NCBI RefSeq assembly: GCF_008297975.1
Contig: NZ_VLNY01000001.1
Coordinates: forward strand, 620,001-684,000
Direction: 5' to 3'
Source: Antrihabitans cavernicola
Lineage (GTDB): Bacteria > Actinomycetota > Actinomycetes > Mycobacteriales > Mycobacteriaceae
Length of the DNA stretch: 64,000 nucleotides
The position numbers and the translations under genes were made by a program. Below the pieces are notes generated by a model. It did not search any database and was not told where the DNA came from. It saw only the letters and a list, made by a program, of their open reading frames with translations. The first letter of the stretch is position 1; every line of letters begins with the position of its first letter. Of this stretch, positions 26,689 to 37,200 are shown piece by piece.

Positions 26689-27531
26689 ATGAGCAACCCC
26701 AAGGTCTGGCTGATCACGGGAGCGAGCAGTGGCTTCGGCCGGGCATTGACGGTGGCCGCCGTTGCCGCCGGCGACACGGTCGTTGCGACGGCTCGTCGCA
26801 CGTCCGCGCTGGCGGATCTTGTCACGGATCATCCCGACCAGGTCGATGCCGTCGAGCTCGACGTCACCGATGTTGCCGCGGCCGACGCGGTCGTCGGTGC
26901 GGCGATTGCCCGGTACGGACGAATCGACGTGTTGGTCAACAACGCCGGGCGGACTCAGGTGGGCGCAGTCGAGGAGACCACGGATGGCGAACTTCGCGAT
27001 CTGTTCGACGTCCACTTCTTCGGACCGGCGGCGCTCACCCGCGCGGTGCTGCCGCACATGCGGAGTCGACGCAGCGGCACGATCGTGATGATGAGCAGCA
27101 TCGGCGGCCAGCTGTCGTTCGCGGGATTCTCCGCCTACAGCGCAACCAAGTTCGCACTCGAAGGCTTGTCCGAGGCGCTCGCCGAAGAAGTTCGACCCTT
27201 CGGCATCCGGGTGCTCGTGGTCGAGCCAGGCGCGTTTCGGACCAACCTGTTCGGTGCAGGGGCTGCGTACTTCAGCACCGAAGATCCGGCCTACGCCGAG
27301 ACAGCGGGGGCGACTCGACGAATGGTCGAAACCGGTGGCGGCAGCCAACCCGGTGATCCTGCCAAAGCCGCAGCCGCGATCCGATCGGCGATCGACGCCC
27401 CGAATCCACCGCTGCGGCTACCCCTCGGCGGCGACGCAGTGGACGCGATTCTCGAGCACAACTATCGCGTGCGCGCCGACGTCACCCAATGGCAATCGAT
27501 TTCGCGCGCAACGACGTTCGGCGATCAGTAG
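26689..27531 (+). CDS. Short-chain dehydrogenase/reductase
   Basis: 280 residues from the ATG at 26689, with GAGGAG upstream. Classical SDR: cofactor motif TGASSGFG (10-17), NNAG (84-87), and the active site Ser137, Tyr150, Lys154 (YSATK). The Arg-Arg after the second strand (ATARRTS, 34-40) favours NADP(H). VEPGAFRTNLF is the usual 'PG' loop. Substrate unknown. Under probable control of the divergent LysR regulator. Confidence 0.93.
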   Translation: MSNPKVWLITGASSGFGRALTVAAVAAGDTVVATARRTSALADLVTDHPDQVDAVELDVTDVAAADAVVGAAIARYGRIDVLVNNAGRTQVGAVEETTDGELRDLFDVHFFGPAALTRAVLPHMRSRRSGTIVMMSSIGGQLSFAGFSAYSATKFALEGLSEALAEEVRPFGIRVLVVEPGAFRTNLFGAGAAYFSTEDPAYAETAGATRRMVETGGGSQPGDPAKAAAAIRSAIDAPNPPLRLPLGGDAVDAILEHNYRVRADVTQWQSISRATTFGDQ

Positions 27532-28451
27532 GCAAGTTGGCTGTGCAGCTGCGTCATGCGCAGCAAGATCACGCCGATCACGATCACCGCAACCGCGGCA
27601 ACAGAGACCCAGCCGATCGTCCGGGCGCTCGAGGTCGACTGCCCGCCCTTCGAAACCAGTCCGGGACCGAACAGCAGCCCTGCGGTAGCGATCGTTCCGG
27701 CGGCGAGTCCGCCCATGTGTCCCCACAGCGAGATGCCGGGCAGGGAGACGCTGATGACGACGTTGATGAAGATGATCGCGAGAACCGGTCCCGGACTCTG
27801 CTTGAGGCGCAACAGAATTACGGCCTGCGCGCCGAAGAGGCCGAAGATAGCGCCCGACGCGCCGGCTGTCGCCGCATTCGGTTGCAGCGCAAGAACGGAC
27901 GCCGAACCACCGAGCAGCGCAACGAAGTACACCGCCGCATACCGTGCGCGACCGAGGATCAGTTCCACGTCACGGCCGACGATGTAGAGAGCGAACATGT
28001 TGGCCAGCAGGTGAATCGGGCCGAAATGCAGGAACCCGCTGCCGAGAACACGGATCAATTGACCATCGCCCACCGCGGGGCCGTAGAGGGCCCACGAGTT
28101 GAACAGCGCGGATCGCTGGTTGTCCATGATCGAATGCGCCTGCGCCGCAGTCACTCCGAACACGATCACATTGATCGCGACAAGCGCATAGGTGACGTAG
28201 GGCGTGGGACGGGAGTTGGCGCGCGCACCGGCAACAGTGCGAACCTGGGCCGTGCTCCTGTTGCCTTCACGCACGCAGTCGACGCATTGATAACCGACTG
28301 CGGCCTCGCGCAGGCACTCCGGGCAGGCAGGCCTCCCGCAGCGGTTGCACGAGAGCGCCGTCGGTCGATCGGGATGTCGTACACACGCCGGCTGGGCCGG
28401 TCCCCCGACGGGGCCACCTGGTGGCGGGCCGTATCCGCCGGGGGAAGTCAT
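27525..28451 (-). CDS. Rhomboid family intramembrane serine protease with N-terminal zinc-binding domain
   Basis: 308 residues. An N-terminal Cys/His domain (CVRHPDRPTALSCNRCGRP, CPECL, YQCVDC, residues 23-59) looks like a B-box-like zinc binder. Six or seven membrane segments follow from about 85. The rhomboid dyad is Ser199 in GASGAIFG and His245 in LWGHMGG; His147 and Asn151 in HLLANMF are the conserved partners. It cleaves membrane proteins within the bilayer; substrates are unknown. Its start lies 7 nt after the stop of ppiA, so the two are an operon. Its end overlaps the convergent SDR gene by 7 nt. Confidence 0.93.
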   Translation of the reverse strand: MTSPGGYGPPPGGPVGGPAQPACVRHPDRPTALSCNRCGRPACPECLREAAVGYQCVDCVREGNRSTAQVRTVAGARANSRPTPYVTYALVAINVIVFGVTAAQAHSIMDNQRSALFNSWALYGPAVGDGQLIRVLGSGFLHFGPIHLLANMFALYIVGRDVELILGRARYAAVYFVALLGGSASVLALQPNAATAGASGAIFGLFGAQAVILLRLKQSPGPVLAIIFINVVISVSLPGISLWGHMGGLAAGTIATAGLLFGPGLVSKGGQSTSSARTIGWVSVAAVAVIVIGVILLRMTQLHSQLAY

Positions 28452-28458
28452 CCGTCGC

Positions 28459-28989
28459 TCAGGAAATGGTGACGCTGTTGATGATGACGTCGTCCTGCGG
28501 GCGATCCCGCCGGTCGGTCGGGGTCTTCTCGATGGCGTCGACCACCTTCTTCGACTCCGGGTCCACAACCTCACCGAAGATGGTGTGCTTGCGGTTGAGG
28601 TGGGGCGTGGGTCCCGCGGTGATGAAGAACTGCGAACCGTTGGTGCCCGGTCCGGCGTTGGCCATGGCCAGCAGGTAGCCGCGATCGAACTTGAGTTCCG
28701 GGTGGAACTCGTCCTCGAACTCGTATCCTGGGCCGCCCGCACCGGTACCTGTGGGATCGCCGCCCTGGATCATGAAGCCGGAGATGACGCGATGGAACGG
28801 CGCGCCGTCGTAGAACGGACCGGAGTTGCCACCGGAGGCGTTCTTGGTCGTGTACGCCTTGGATCCGTCGGCGAGGCCGACGAAGTTGGCGACCGTCTTC
28901 GGCGCATGATTGCCGAAGAGTGCGATCTTGATGTCGCCGCGGTTGGTGTGCAACGTCGCTGTCGATGTCTGATTCGGTGAGGTCACCAC
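28459..28989 (-). CDS. ppiA: Cyclophilin-type peptidyl-prolyl isomerase
   Basis: 176 residues from a GTG at 28989 (a second GTG follows at 28986). Cyclophilin motifs: [84 protein letters not shown]. The catalytic Arg of FHRV and the active-site residues FxMxQGGD are present. There is no signal peptide, so it is cytoplasmic. It speeds proline isomerisation in folding. Matches the gene in the same place in M. tuberculosis (Rv0009). Confidence 0.95.
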   Translation of the reverse strand: MVTSPNQTSTATLHTNRGDIKIALFGNHAPKTVANFVGLADGSKAYTTKNASGGNSGPFYDGAPFHRVISGFMIQGGDPTGTGAGGPGYEFEDEFHPELKFDRGYLLAMANAGPGTNGSQFFITAGPTPHLNRKHTIFGEVVDPESKKVVDAIEKTPTDRRDRPQDDVIINSVTIS

Positions 28990-29086
28990 AACATGGTGCC
29001 ACGACAGTCCGATTCCCCGACGAAGATGGCACACCAACGTCGGCGATGTGCTGGGCGCATGGCGGCACCTGTGCCAAGGTAGATGC

Positions 29087-29557
29087 ATGAGCCGCGCGAG
29101 CAAGTCCGCCCCTCCAGAGCCCGCCGAGGCGCTCGGCACCGATACGGTCGACGAGTCGGCGCCCAGCTACTCGAAGGCCCTCCGTCTGACAGGTGCCGGA
29201 GCCTCCGCACTCGCCAAGGGATCGGGCGGCATCGGTCTCCTCCTCGCTCGCCACGCGTTCAGCCTCGCGCGCAAGGGTGTGGCAAAGGCGCGCGAATCCA
29301 GCACGGACATCGCGCAGATCGCGTCGATCGACCGCTCCGCCGTCGCCGACACCCCCAAGACCGCGCGCCCACGCGCCCGACTGGTCGTTGCGGCAACCGT
29401 GATCGCCGCACTGGCCGGTGGCGCAGTCCTGTTCCGCCAGAGCAGGCGCAAGTTGCCGCCGCCGGTCGCGGACGCGCCGCCGACGCTCGGCCCGACCGCC
29501 AACGGCTCGTCGGCACCGAAGCATGCGTTGGTCGAGCCCAGTACAGCTCCTGAATAA
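29087..29557 (+). CDS. cwsA: Cell wall synthesis protein CwsA
   Basis: 156 residues from the ATG at 29087. The N-terminal half is cytoplasmic and Ala/Ser-rich ([53 protein letters not shown]), followed by one membrane segment (about 98-116) and a short basic and Pro-rich tail. Layout and position divergent from ppiA match CwsA (Rv0008c), which works with CrgA and the polar protein Wag31 in growth and division. Sequence conservation is low in this family, so synteny carries much of the call. Confidence 0.82.
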   Translation: MSRASKSAPPEPAEALGTDTVDESAPSYSKALRLTGAGASALAKGSGGIGLLLARHAFSLARKGVAKARESSTDIAQIASIDRSAVADTPKTARPRARLVVAATVIAALAGGAVLFRQSRRKLPPPVADAPPTLGPTANGSSAPKHALVEPSTAPE

Positions 29558-29564
29558 TCCCTGA

Positions 29565-30596
29565 TCACGGTCTTACCGACGCATCGGCCAAGATGGTGCG
29601 CGCAGGAACTCCCTGCTCGTGGGCGTTTGGATGATCGTCGACGACCCTGGCCCGCCGTGCTGCTCCGATGACGGCAAGTCCAACACCGAGCACGGCCCAC
29701 CCCGCAAGGATGGCGAGCGGCTTCCCGCTACCCTCACCGTCGAAGTAGGACACCGAGCGCAGCAGGCTGCCCAACGCCCCCGGCGGTAGCCATTGCCCGA
29801 GCTCACCCCATCCGGTCGGCAACAGCTCCGGCGCACTCGTCACGCCGGAGAACGGGTTGCCGAGCACCATGAGCAGGGCGGCTCCCACGCCGATTCCGGG
29901 CTGACCGAGCAGTGACGAAAACCCGACGATCGTCGCACCGCCCGCAAAGATGCCCAGCGCGAGAGCGCCTGCGGTGATAGCGAAGCCGCCGGGCAGGATG
30001 CCCAGCCACGGTCCAAGTACGGCCGCCGCACCAAGGCCCGCGACGACCGCCGCGAGCGTGAGCGTTGTCAGACGTTGTGCGATCGTCGAAAAGATCAGTG
30101 TGGCAACGACTCCCGTCAGTAGTGCACCGAGGACCATCGGCAGCGAACCTGCCGAGAAGCCGATCCCCCGCGGATCGCCCGCCGGCAACGCGACCACCTG
30201 CGTGCTTGTCGGGGCGGGTCCTGCGACGCCGTGTGCTCGGCCGAGTTGACTGCCCAAGGTGTCGAGAATCTGCGCCACCGCCGTGCTGCCCGCGGGTGCG
30301 GTGAGTACCGTCGGCGGCTGGCCGGCCACGATCGCGCCGTACACCTCGCGATTCTCGATCGCGCTACGCGCCTGACCGGGATCGGCGTACGACGTCACAT
30401 CGAACGCATCCGGTTGCACCTGATCGAGCTTTTGCGTCACCTGCCCGACGAATTCTGCACTGCCTGCGACCCCGATCGGCACGTGCCGCGGCGCGATGTT
30501 GGCCGCCGGCCAGGCAAAGGCGATCACCAGCACCGATATCGCAACAGCGATTCCAACCGCCGCCGCGAGCACCCGATTCCAACCCTGTGGTTTCAT
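29565..30596 (-). CDS. YhgE/ABC-2-like integral membrane protein
   Basis: 343 residues from the ATG at 30596, which follows GGAGGCGAAG; the frame extends to 30608. One membrane segment (about 8-30), a large outer domain (about 31-165; HVPIGVAGS, ARSAIENREVYGAIVAG), then five more segments (TGVVATLIFSTIAQRL onward). This 1+5 arrangement is that of YhgE/Pip and ABC-2 membrane components that act in export. A TetR-type gene is divergent with two operator-like sites between them, so it is likely a repressible export component. Confidence 0.8.
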   Translation of the reverse strand: MKPQGWNRVLAAAVGIAVAISVLVIAFAWPAANIAPRHVPIGVAGSAEFVGQVTQKLDQVQPDAFDVTSYADPGQARSAIENREVYGAIVAGQPPTVLTAPAGSTAVAQILDTLGSQLGRAHGVAGPAPTSTQVVALPAGDPRGIGFSAGSLPMVLGALLTGVVATLIFSTIAQRLTTLTLAAVVAGLGAAAVLGPWLGILPGGFAITAGALALGIFAGGATIVGFSSLLGQPGIGVGAALLMVLGNPFSGVTSAPELLPTGWGELGQWLPPGALGSLLRSVSYFDGEGSGKPLAILAGWAVLGVGLAVIGAARRARVVDDHPNAHEQGVPARTILADASVRP

Positions 30597-30612
30597 CTTC
30601 GCCTCCAATAGC

Positions 30613-30679
30613 GAACGTACGTTCTTTATTTGTTCTGAGTCTGCGACCCGGCAGAGTGAGTTGTCAAGAACGGTCGTTC
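30613..30679. promoter_or_regulatory. Two GAACG-type palindromes between TetR and membrane-protein genes
   Basis: GAACGTACGTTC at 30613-30624 is a perfect 12-bp palindrome; GAACGGTCGTTC at 30668-30679 shares its arms. Both fit a TetR dimer and flank the divergent promoters. Each also differs by one base from the actinobacterial LexA site CGAAC-N4-GTTCG, so LexA is a competing reading. A weaker copy is found before the MmpL gene. Confidence 0.6.
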
Positions 30680-30696
30680 GCTTTTATCCTCCGTGT

Positions 30697-31296
30697 ATGC
30701 CCAAGGTCAGTGCCGAACATCGGGCCGCGCGCCGAACACAGATCATCGATGCAGCTCGCCGCCGTTTTGCGGACAACGGTTTCCACATGACGTCGATGGA
30801 CGATGTGATTTCCGAGTCCGGACTGTCAGCGGGTGCTCTCTACCGCTACTTCCCGAGCAAGGAGTCGCTGATCCTCGCCACCATCGATGAGTCGCTGGAG
30901 GCCGTGACGGCACTTGGCCGCCGGGTGATGGACGAATCGGTCGATGCGTCGCCTGGGCAGACCGTCGTAGCCGTCTTGGACCGCGTCGTGTCGTCGATGC
31001 TGCTGGGCGATGTCGCCAACACCCGCATCGCGCTCTACGCGTGGACCGAGGCGCAACGTAGTCCCGCCGTACGCGAGGTACTGATCGTGCGATATCTAGC
31101 GATTCGACAGGGGCTGCGAAGCGTTGCCGTTCGGTGGCTCGACAGTCGCGGTGAGCCCTACGAATCCGACCGGGCCGATGCTATCGCCAAGACATTGCTT
31201 TCCGTGCTGATGGGCTTCCTCGCCCAACGGGCAATCCTCGGCGACGTCACGCAATACGACGTGGGTCAGGGTCTCGACGCAATCGCTCACCGCTGA
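30697..31296 (+). CDS. TetR-family transcriptional regulator
   Basis: 199 residues from the ATG at 30697. The TetR helix-turn-helix is clear: RTQIIDAARRRFADNGFHMTSMDDVISESGLSAGALYRYFPSKESLILATID. The C-terminal ligand domain is helical. Divergent from the YhgE-like membrane protein gene, which is the obvious target. No strong ribosome site precedes the ATG. Confidence 0.93.
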   Translation: MPKVSAEHRAARRTQIIDAARRRFADNGFHMTSMDDVISESGLSAGALYRYFPSKESLILATIDESLEAVTALGRRVMDESVDASPGQTVVAVLDRVVSSMLLGDVANTRIALYAWTEAQRSPAVREVLIVRYLAIRQGLRSVAVRWLDSRGEPYESDRADAIAKTLLSVLMGFLAQRAILGDVTQYDVGQGLDAIAHR

Positions 31297-31327
31297 CCTG
31301 TCGTAGCCCGCGTGCACAATCAGCCGT

Positions 31328-31723
31328 ATGACCTCGACCACGCTCACCGCCGCCACCCTGGCCCAGAAATGGACCGACCTCTGGAACGGCGAGCTGGACC
31401 TCTCCGCGCGGATCCTCACGGACGATTTCGTCATCCGATTCGGCTCTGCTGCTTCGGTTCCCGCCGACGCACTGCGCGGCGGCGCACAGTTCGCGGAGTT
31501 CGTCGATAATTTCCGCGCCACCAGGCCGGGCCTGACCTTTACGGTCGACGGCGCCCCGGCAGGCACTCTCGACTCCAGCGGCAACGGCAGGTTCGCGATC
31601 TGCTGGTTTGTCGATCTTCCTGAACAGCCGCGCCGCAGTGGCATCGATCTCTTCGACGCTGTCGACGGCCGGATCGTCAGGGTGTGGTCGGTAACCGCCG
31701 AACGTGAGTTCGGAGCCGTTTAG
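31328..31723 (+). CDS. SnoaL/NTF2-like protein
   Basis: 131 residues. The start MTSTTLTAATLAQKWTDLWNGELDLSARILTDDFVIRFGS and the end SGIDLFDAVDGRIVRVWSVT are typical of the NTF2-like cone fold used by SnoaL-type cyclases, isomerases and many non-enzymatic binding proteins. No catalytic residue can be assigned. Ends 4 nt into the convergent MmpL gene. Confidence 0.8.
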   Translation: MTSTTLTAATLAQKWTDLWNGELDLSARILTDDFVIRFGSAASVPADALRGGAQFAEFVDNFRATRPGLTFTVDGAPAGTLDSSGNGRFAICWFVDLPEQPRRSGIDLFDAVDGRIVRVWSVTAEREFGAV

Positions 31724-33939
31724 TCCTTCGCGGTCGACAAGGCCGATGGCCACCAGATCTTCTTGCCGATGTCATGCGAGAGGGCCGGTACCAGGATGCT
31801 GCGAACCAGAATCGTGTCCAGCAGCACGCCGAACGCGACCGCGAAGCCGATCTCGGCAAGGAACACCAGCGGGATCACCGTGAGCACGGCAAAGGTTGCC
31901 GCCAGCACGATGCCCGCCGAGGTGATCACGCCGCCGGTCACGGACAGTCCACGTCGAATGCCCTCGCGGGTGCCGAATTCCAGAGACTCCTCGCGCACCC
32001 GGGTCATCAGGAAGATGTTGTAGTCGATACCCAGCGCGACCAGGAACACGAACGCGAACAGCGGGAACGACTGGTCGGCGCCCGCGAAGTGGAAGATGTG
32101 CTCGAACGCGAACGCGCTGACACCCAGAGTCGCGCCGAAGGACAGCACCACCGACGCGATCAGCAGCACCGGCGCCAGCAGCGACCGGAGCAGCAGCGCA
32201 AGCACCACGAAGATCACCGCAAGCACGATCGGAATGATCAGGTTGCGGTCGTGTACGGCGGCCTGCTGCACGTCCAGGGTGGAGGCGGTGCTCCCGCCGA
32301 TCATCACGTCCGCGTTCGGGATCGCGTGCAAGGCAGATCGCAGCCGCTTCACGGTGTCGATGGCGGCGGGCGAATCGTAGGAGTCCACCAGGTTGGCGTT
32401 GACCACGGTACGACCGTCGATCGGCTCCACCTGCAGGGCAGCCGGCGGACACGCAGCAGCCGCAGGAGCACCACCGCCACCTGACTGTCCCGCCAGCGCT
32501 GTCACCTTGGCGATGTCGACCTGCACGCAGACCGATCCCGGTTTCTGCGCAACGCCCTCGATACTCGACGCCCTTTTGATCACCTCGTCCGCGGCGGCGG
32601 CGTTGGTGACGATGACGGCGGGCGCGCCTGCCCCCTTGTCGAACTTGGCGTCGTAGAGCCGTTGCCCCACAACGGCATCCGGGTTGGTGGTGAAGCTGTC
32701 CTGCACGGTGAGACCGCTGGTGTTCAGCATCGTGACGCCCAGGACGCAGAACAGCAGAATGACCGTCGCCCCGATCCACGCGGGCCGACGCCGCCCGACC
32801 ACCGTGCCCGCGATCCGACCCCACAACCCGTGCGTCGAAATGTCGGATTGATGATCGGTTCGCGGCCGACGCGGCCAGAACACCCAGCGCCCCGCCAACG
32901 CGAGCGCCACCGGCAGGAACGTCATCATCACAAGAACGGTGCAGGCGATGCCGATGGCCGCGACCGGACCGAGGCCCTTGTTGGAGTTGAGCTCGGAAAA
33001 CGTCAGACACAACAGACCTGCGATGACGGTGGCGGCAGACGCGAAAATCGCCGCAGCCGATTCCTTCCACGCGGTGATCATGGCGTCGAATCGGTTGTCG
33101 TACTCGTGCAGTTCTTCCCGATACCGAGAGGTCAACAACAGCGCGTAATCGGTTCCCGCGCCGAGCACAAGGACCGACAGAATGCCCTGACTCTGCCCGT
33201 TCAACGTGATCACATCGTGTTTGGCGAGGTAGTAGATCACCAGTGACGCGATGCCGAGCGCCAGCACGTCGGCGAGGATCGGGAAGATCCACAACACCGG
33301 CGATCGATACACGAACAGCAAGATCACAATCACGACGATCAGCGCCGACCCCAACAGTGCGCCGTCGAGGCCGTTGAACGAATCGATGAACGCCACCAGC
33401 AGACCGCCCGGGCCGGCCGGAAGCACCTCGAGCCCGTCGGCAGTCGCCGCTTGACGAGCCGCGTCGACCACGTTCTGCTCGTTCGTCGACAGATCCTGAC
33501 CGTTGACCGTGACACCGTTGTCCTTGGCGACCAGCGGAACGAAAAGCGATGCCGTAGTGGCGTCGTCGGAGAACTGTGCAGGCAGCAGACCCTGCTTGTC
33601 GACGCCCGGAACAGCAGCGACCGCAGCACGGGCCTTCTCGATACGGCCCTTGTCGTCGGCCGTCAGCCCGGAATCACGATGGAAGACAACGAAGCCGGGA
33701 ATGCTCTCGATCTTCAGGAACTTCGCGGACTCGTCGCTGGCCTTGGTGGACTCCGCGGACCCGGGAAGAAACGATGCGTTGTCGTTCTTCTGAACCTCGC
33801 CGAGCTTGCCCTGATAGGAACCACCGAAGCCGCCCGCGAGAAAAGCCATGATGGCGACGGCAATGATGGCGAACACGGGCCACCCACGCGCAACACGCCT
33901 GGCCGTCGGCTTCTGCTGGATTTCGGCCTTGTCGCCCAT
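31720..33939 (-). CDS. MmpL/RND-family transporter
   Basis: 739 residues from the ATG at 33939, with GGGGGAA upstream. Two halves, each one membrane segment, a porter domain, and five further segments. Motifs: VLGAGTDYALLLTSRYREEL in the first half and ALGIDYNIFLMTRVREES in the second, with the Asp-Tyr pairs that carry protons in MmpL proteins. The short porter domains with few Cys match the small MmpL class (as in MmpL11- or YdfJ-like proteins). Such proteins export lipids, siderophores or lipopeptides. It is divergent from the peptide synthetase, with 265 bp between starts, making it a candidate exporter of the product. Confidence 0.9.
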   Translation of the reverse strand: MGDKAEIQQKPTARRVARGWPVFAIIAVAIMAFLAGGFGGSYQGKLGEVQKNDNASFLPGSAESTKASDESAKFLKIESIPGFVVFHRDSGLTADDKGRIEKARAAVAAVPGVDKQGLLPAQFSDDATTASLFVPLVAKDNGVTVNGQDLSTNEQNVVDAARQAATADGLEVLPAGPGGLLVAFIDSFNGLDGALLGSALIVVIVILLFVYRSPVLWIFPILADVLALGIASLVIYYLAKHDVITLNGQSQGILSVLVLGAGTDYALLLTSRYREELHEYDNRFDAMITAWKESAAAIFASAATVIAGLLCLTFSELNSNKGLGPVAAIGIACTVLVMMTFLPVALALAGRWVFWPRRPRTDHQSDISTHGLWGRIAGTVVGRRRPAWIGATVILLFCVLGVTMLNTSGLTVQDSFTTNPDAVVGQRLYDAKFDKGAGAPAVIVTNAAAADEVIKRASSIEGVAQKPGSVCVQVDIAKVTALAGQSGGGGAPAAAACPPAALQVEPIDGRTVVNANLVDSYDSPAAIDTVKRLRSALHAIPNADVMIGGSTASTLDVQQAAVHDRNLIIPIVLAVIFVVLALLLRSLLAPVLLIASVVLSFGATLGVSAFAFEHIFHFAGADQSFPLFAFVFLVALGIDYNIFLMTRVREESLEFGTREGIRRGLSVTGGVITSAGIVLAATFAVLTVIPLVFLAEIGFAVAFGVLLDTILVRSILVPALSHDIGKKIWWPSALSTAKD

Positions 33940-33961
33940 CCGATTCCCCCGGGATTCACAC

Positions 33962-33973
33962 GCACGGTCGTTT
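33962..33973. promoter_or_regulatory. Third GAACG-like operator, before the MmpL gene
   Basis: GCACGGTCGTTT matches the site GAACGGTCGTTC (30668-30679) at 10 of 12 positions, including the whole core ACGGTCGTT. It lies 23 bp upstream of the MmpL start. It may place the transporter under the nearby TetR regulator. Confidence 0.35.
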
Positions 33974-34204
33974 CGCCAACAGTATCGACAAGGACCGACA
34001 AAAGGGGATGATGAGGAACGATGTCGTGCCGGACGGGCCACTGCGCGTGGTTAGCCAAGACGATGCCAACGGCCTGTGACGGTGCGCACTGGTTAATGAT
34101 GGGCATCGAAGAACCGATAACGTGAACGCGTCGAAACGGCTGTTCCGGCCCTGAGCCGACGCCGGGCCGATCGACTTCGGCACACCGACGAGAAGGACGA
34201 CTGC

Positions 34205-37200
34205 ATGGGCGAGGCCACCGGCGCGGAAGTGCCGTCGGCGCGAACCCGCCGTCGACCACGCACTCGACCCGCCGCCGGGAGAAGCGGTGGGACGCTGGCC
34301 GCGCTGTTGACCACCGCGGTCGAGCGCAACCCCGATGCCGTCGCGCTGATTTTCGGCAGCACTCGGATCACGTATCGCGAACTGGACGAGCGGTCCTCGC
34401 GGATGGCACGGCTGCTGATCACTGCGGGCGCCGGACCAGAATCAGCGATCGCGGTGGCCATCGATCGGTCCGTCGAATCGGTTCTCGCGGTGTGGTCCAT
34501 CGCCAAGACCGGTGCCGCATTTGTCCCTATCGACCCACATCATCCGCAGTCTTGGATCGAATTCCAGGTTGCAGACGCGGACATAGAACTCGGCGTGACG
34601 ATCGGCGAAACGGCCGAGTCGCTTCCGGCCTGGGTGCGCTGGCTCGAGATCGATTCGCCCGCGGTGGCGGCCCAACTCGCCAACCTATCGGCAGAGCCGG
34701 TCAGCTACGCCGACCGAACCTTCCCATTGCGCGCAGAGAATCCGGCTTACCTCTTCTACACCTCCGGCTCCACCGGCACCCCCCGCGGCGTGGTCGTCAC
34801 GAATACCGGACTAGCCGCACTTGCAGACGAGGTCAACGACCGCTACGGCGTCACGCCCGAATCGCGGATTCTGCACTCGTCGGCACCCACCTTCGACGCC
34901 GCGGTACTCGAGCTGTTGCTCGCCGTCCGCGCAGGCTCCACGCTGGTGATCGCACGGCCGGGGATCGACACCGCAGCCACGATAGCGAGAATGTTGCGGA
35001 GAGAGCGTGTCACCCACGCCTTCGCGACGCCGTCAGCGCTTGCGACCCTGTCGCCCGATGAGGTACCGGACGAGCTGCAGGTCCTGATCGTCGGCGGCGA
35101 AGTTTGCACACCGGCTCTGCTGGAACGCTGGTCGGCGCCGGGCCGCACGGTTTTCAACGCGTACGGCCCCACCGAAGCGACGGTCGTATCGCACGCAAGC
35201 AGCGCACTGGCGGTCGGCGATCCGGTGACCATCGGGCCGCCGATCCGCGGAGTCCAGGCCTACGTGCTCGATGCCCGCATGCACCTGGTGCCGGTCGGTG
35301 TGGCAGGCGAGCTGTACCTGGCGGGGCCCGCGGTGGCACGCGGCTATCGGAACGGTTCCACCACCGCGCAGCGCTTCGTCGCAGATCCGTTCGCCGCCGA
35401 CGGATCGCGCATGTACCGCACCGGCGACCTGGTGCGCGCTGCTGGAACGGACTCGGGCGCTGTCGAATTCGTCGGCCGCACCGACCGACAGATCAAAGTC
35501 GACGGCGTTCGGATCGAGGGCGGCGAGATCGATGCCGTCCTCGCCGACCATCCCGATGTTCTGCAGTGCGTGACGGTCGGGCGCGACGGCGAATCGGGCA
35601 CCACCGAGCTCGTGTCCTACGTGGTTGCCGCGTCCGGTCACATCCCCAGCTACGACGACCTCGCCGAGCACATCGCACACCAACTACCGCGCTACATGGT
35701 GCCGACGTCGATCACGACGGTCGACGAGCTCCCACAGACCGATTCGGGCAAGGTGGATGTCGCGGCGCTGAGCGAACCCGCGACCGCCGTTGCGGAGTAC
35801 CGCGCACCCACCCGATCCACCGAAGAAGTGGTGGCATCGGTCTTCGCCGAGGTACTGCGGCTCGAGCGCGTCGGGGCGGACGACGACTTCTTCGAACTCG
35901 GCGGTAACTCTCTGATAGCCACGCACCTGTTGGCGAGGTTGAGCACCGCACTGGACGCGCGCATCCCCACCCGAACGGTATTCGAGAACTCCACGGTTGC
36001 CGCGTTGGCGCGCGCGGCGGAGGCGCATCGCGGCGAGGGAGCGAGCCCAGCGCTGGTCGCGCGTCCACGCATGCAGCGCGTCCCCGTGTCGTACGCCCAA
36101 CGACGGTACTGGTTCCTCAATCAGTTCGACACGTCGTCGGCTGCCGACAACATCCCGGTGGCTCTTCGCCTGACCGGCGATCTGGATGTCGTTGCACTGC
36201 AGGCAGCGATCGTCGACGTGGTGACCCGACACGAGAGTCTGCGCACCGTCTACCCGTCGGATCAAGACGGCCCGCACCAGGTGGTGCTCGCACCCGGTCG
36301 CGCGGATGTTGCGTTGTCGCCCATCACGATCGACGAAGACGACGTTCTGCCTCGCGTCCTCGAGGTGGCGCTGCACACCTTCGACGTCTCGGTGGAGCCG
36401 CCGCTGCGGGTTCGGCTCTTCCGCACTCCGACCGATCACGTCCTTGCATTCGTCGTCCACCACATCTCCGCCGACGGATCGTCCACCGTTCCGTTCGCAC
36501 GAGATCTGGTGGGCGCGTACAGCGCTCGTGCCCAGCGCCGCTCCCCCGACTGGAGCCCGCTCGAGGTGCAGTACTCCGACTACACACTCTGGCAACGCGC
36601 GGTTCTCGGCGCCGATGACGATCCACAGTCGGTAGCTGCTCGCCAGATCGCCTACTGGACACAACAGTTGGCGGGGATGCCCGAGCAACTGGAGTTGCCG
36701 ACAGATCGCCCGCGCCCCGCAGTGCAGTCGTTCGGCGGCTCGGCAATCGCGTTCACGCTGCAACCGTCGGTGCATCGCGATCTGCTCGCGCTGGGAAAGG
36801 CCAACGGCGCAACGCTGTTCATGGTGATGCAGGCCGCGCTCACGGTGCTCCTCGCTCGAACGGCAGGGACGGACGACGTGGCCGTCGGCACACCGATCGC
36901 CGGTCGCGGCGAACCGGCACTCGACGATCTGATCGGCATGTTCGTCAACACCCTGGTCTTCCGCACCCGTGTCGACGGCAGCGCCTCGTTCACCGAACTG
37001 CTTGCCCAGGTGCGCGAAACCGACCTACAAGGGTTCGCCAACGCGGATGTGCCGTTCGAGCGGCTTGTCGAAGCGATCAACCCGACTCGCTCCGTTGCCC
37101 GAAACCCGCTGTTCCAGATCGGCTTTGCGTTCCAGAACTTCTCGACAGCCAAGCTCGAGCTGCCCGGACTGGCCGTAGAGATGGTCGAGTTCGATTCCCG

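Noticed and set aside
31774-33246. Plus-strand frames opposite the MmpL gene
   Set aside because: Gln/Arg/Glu-rich antisense shadows of membrane segments.
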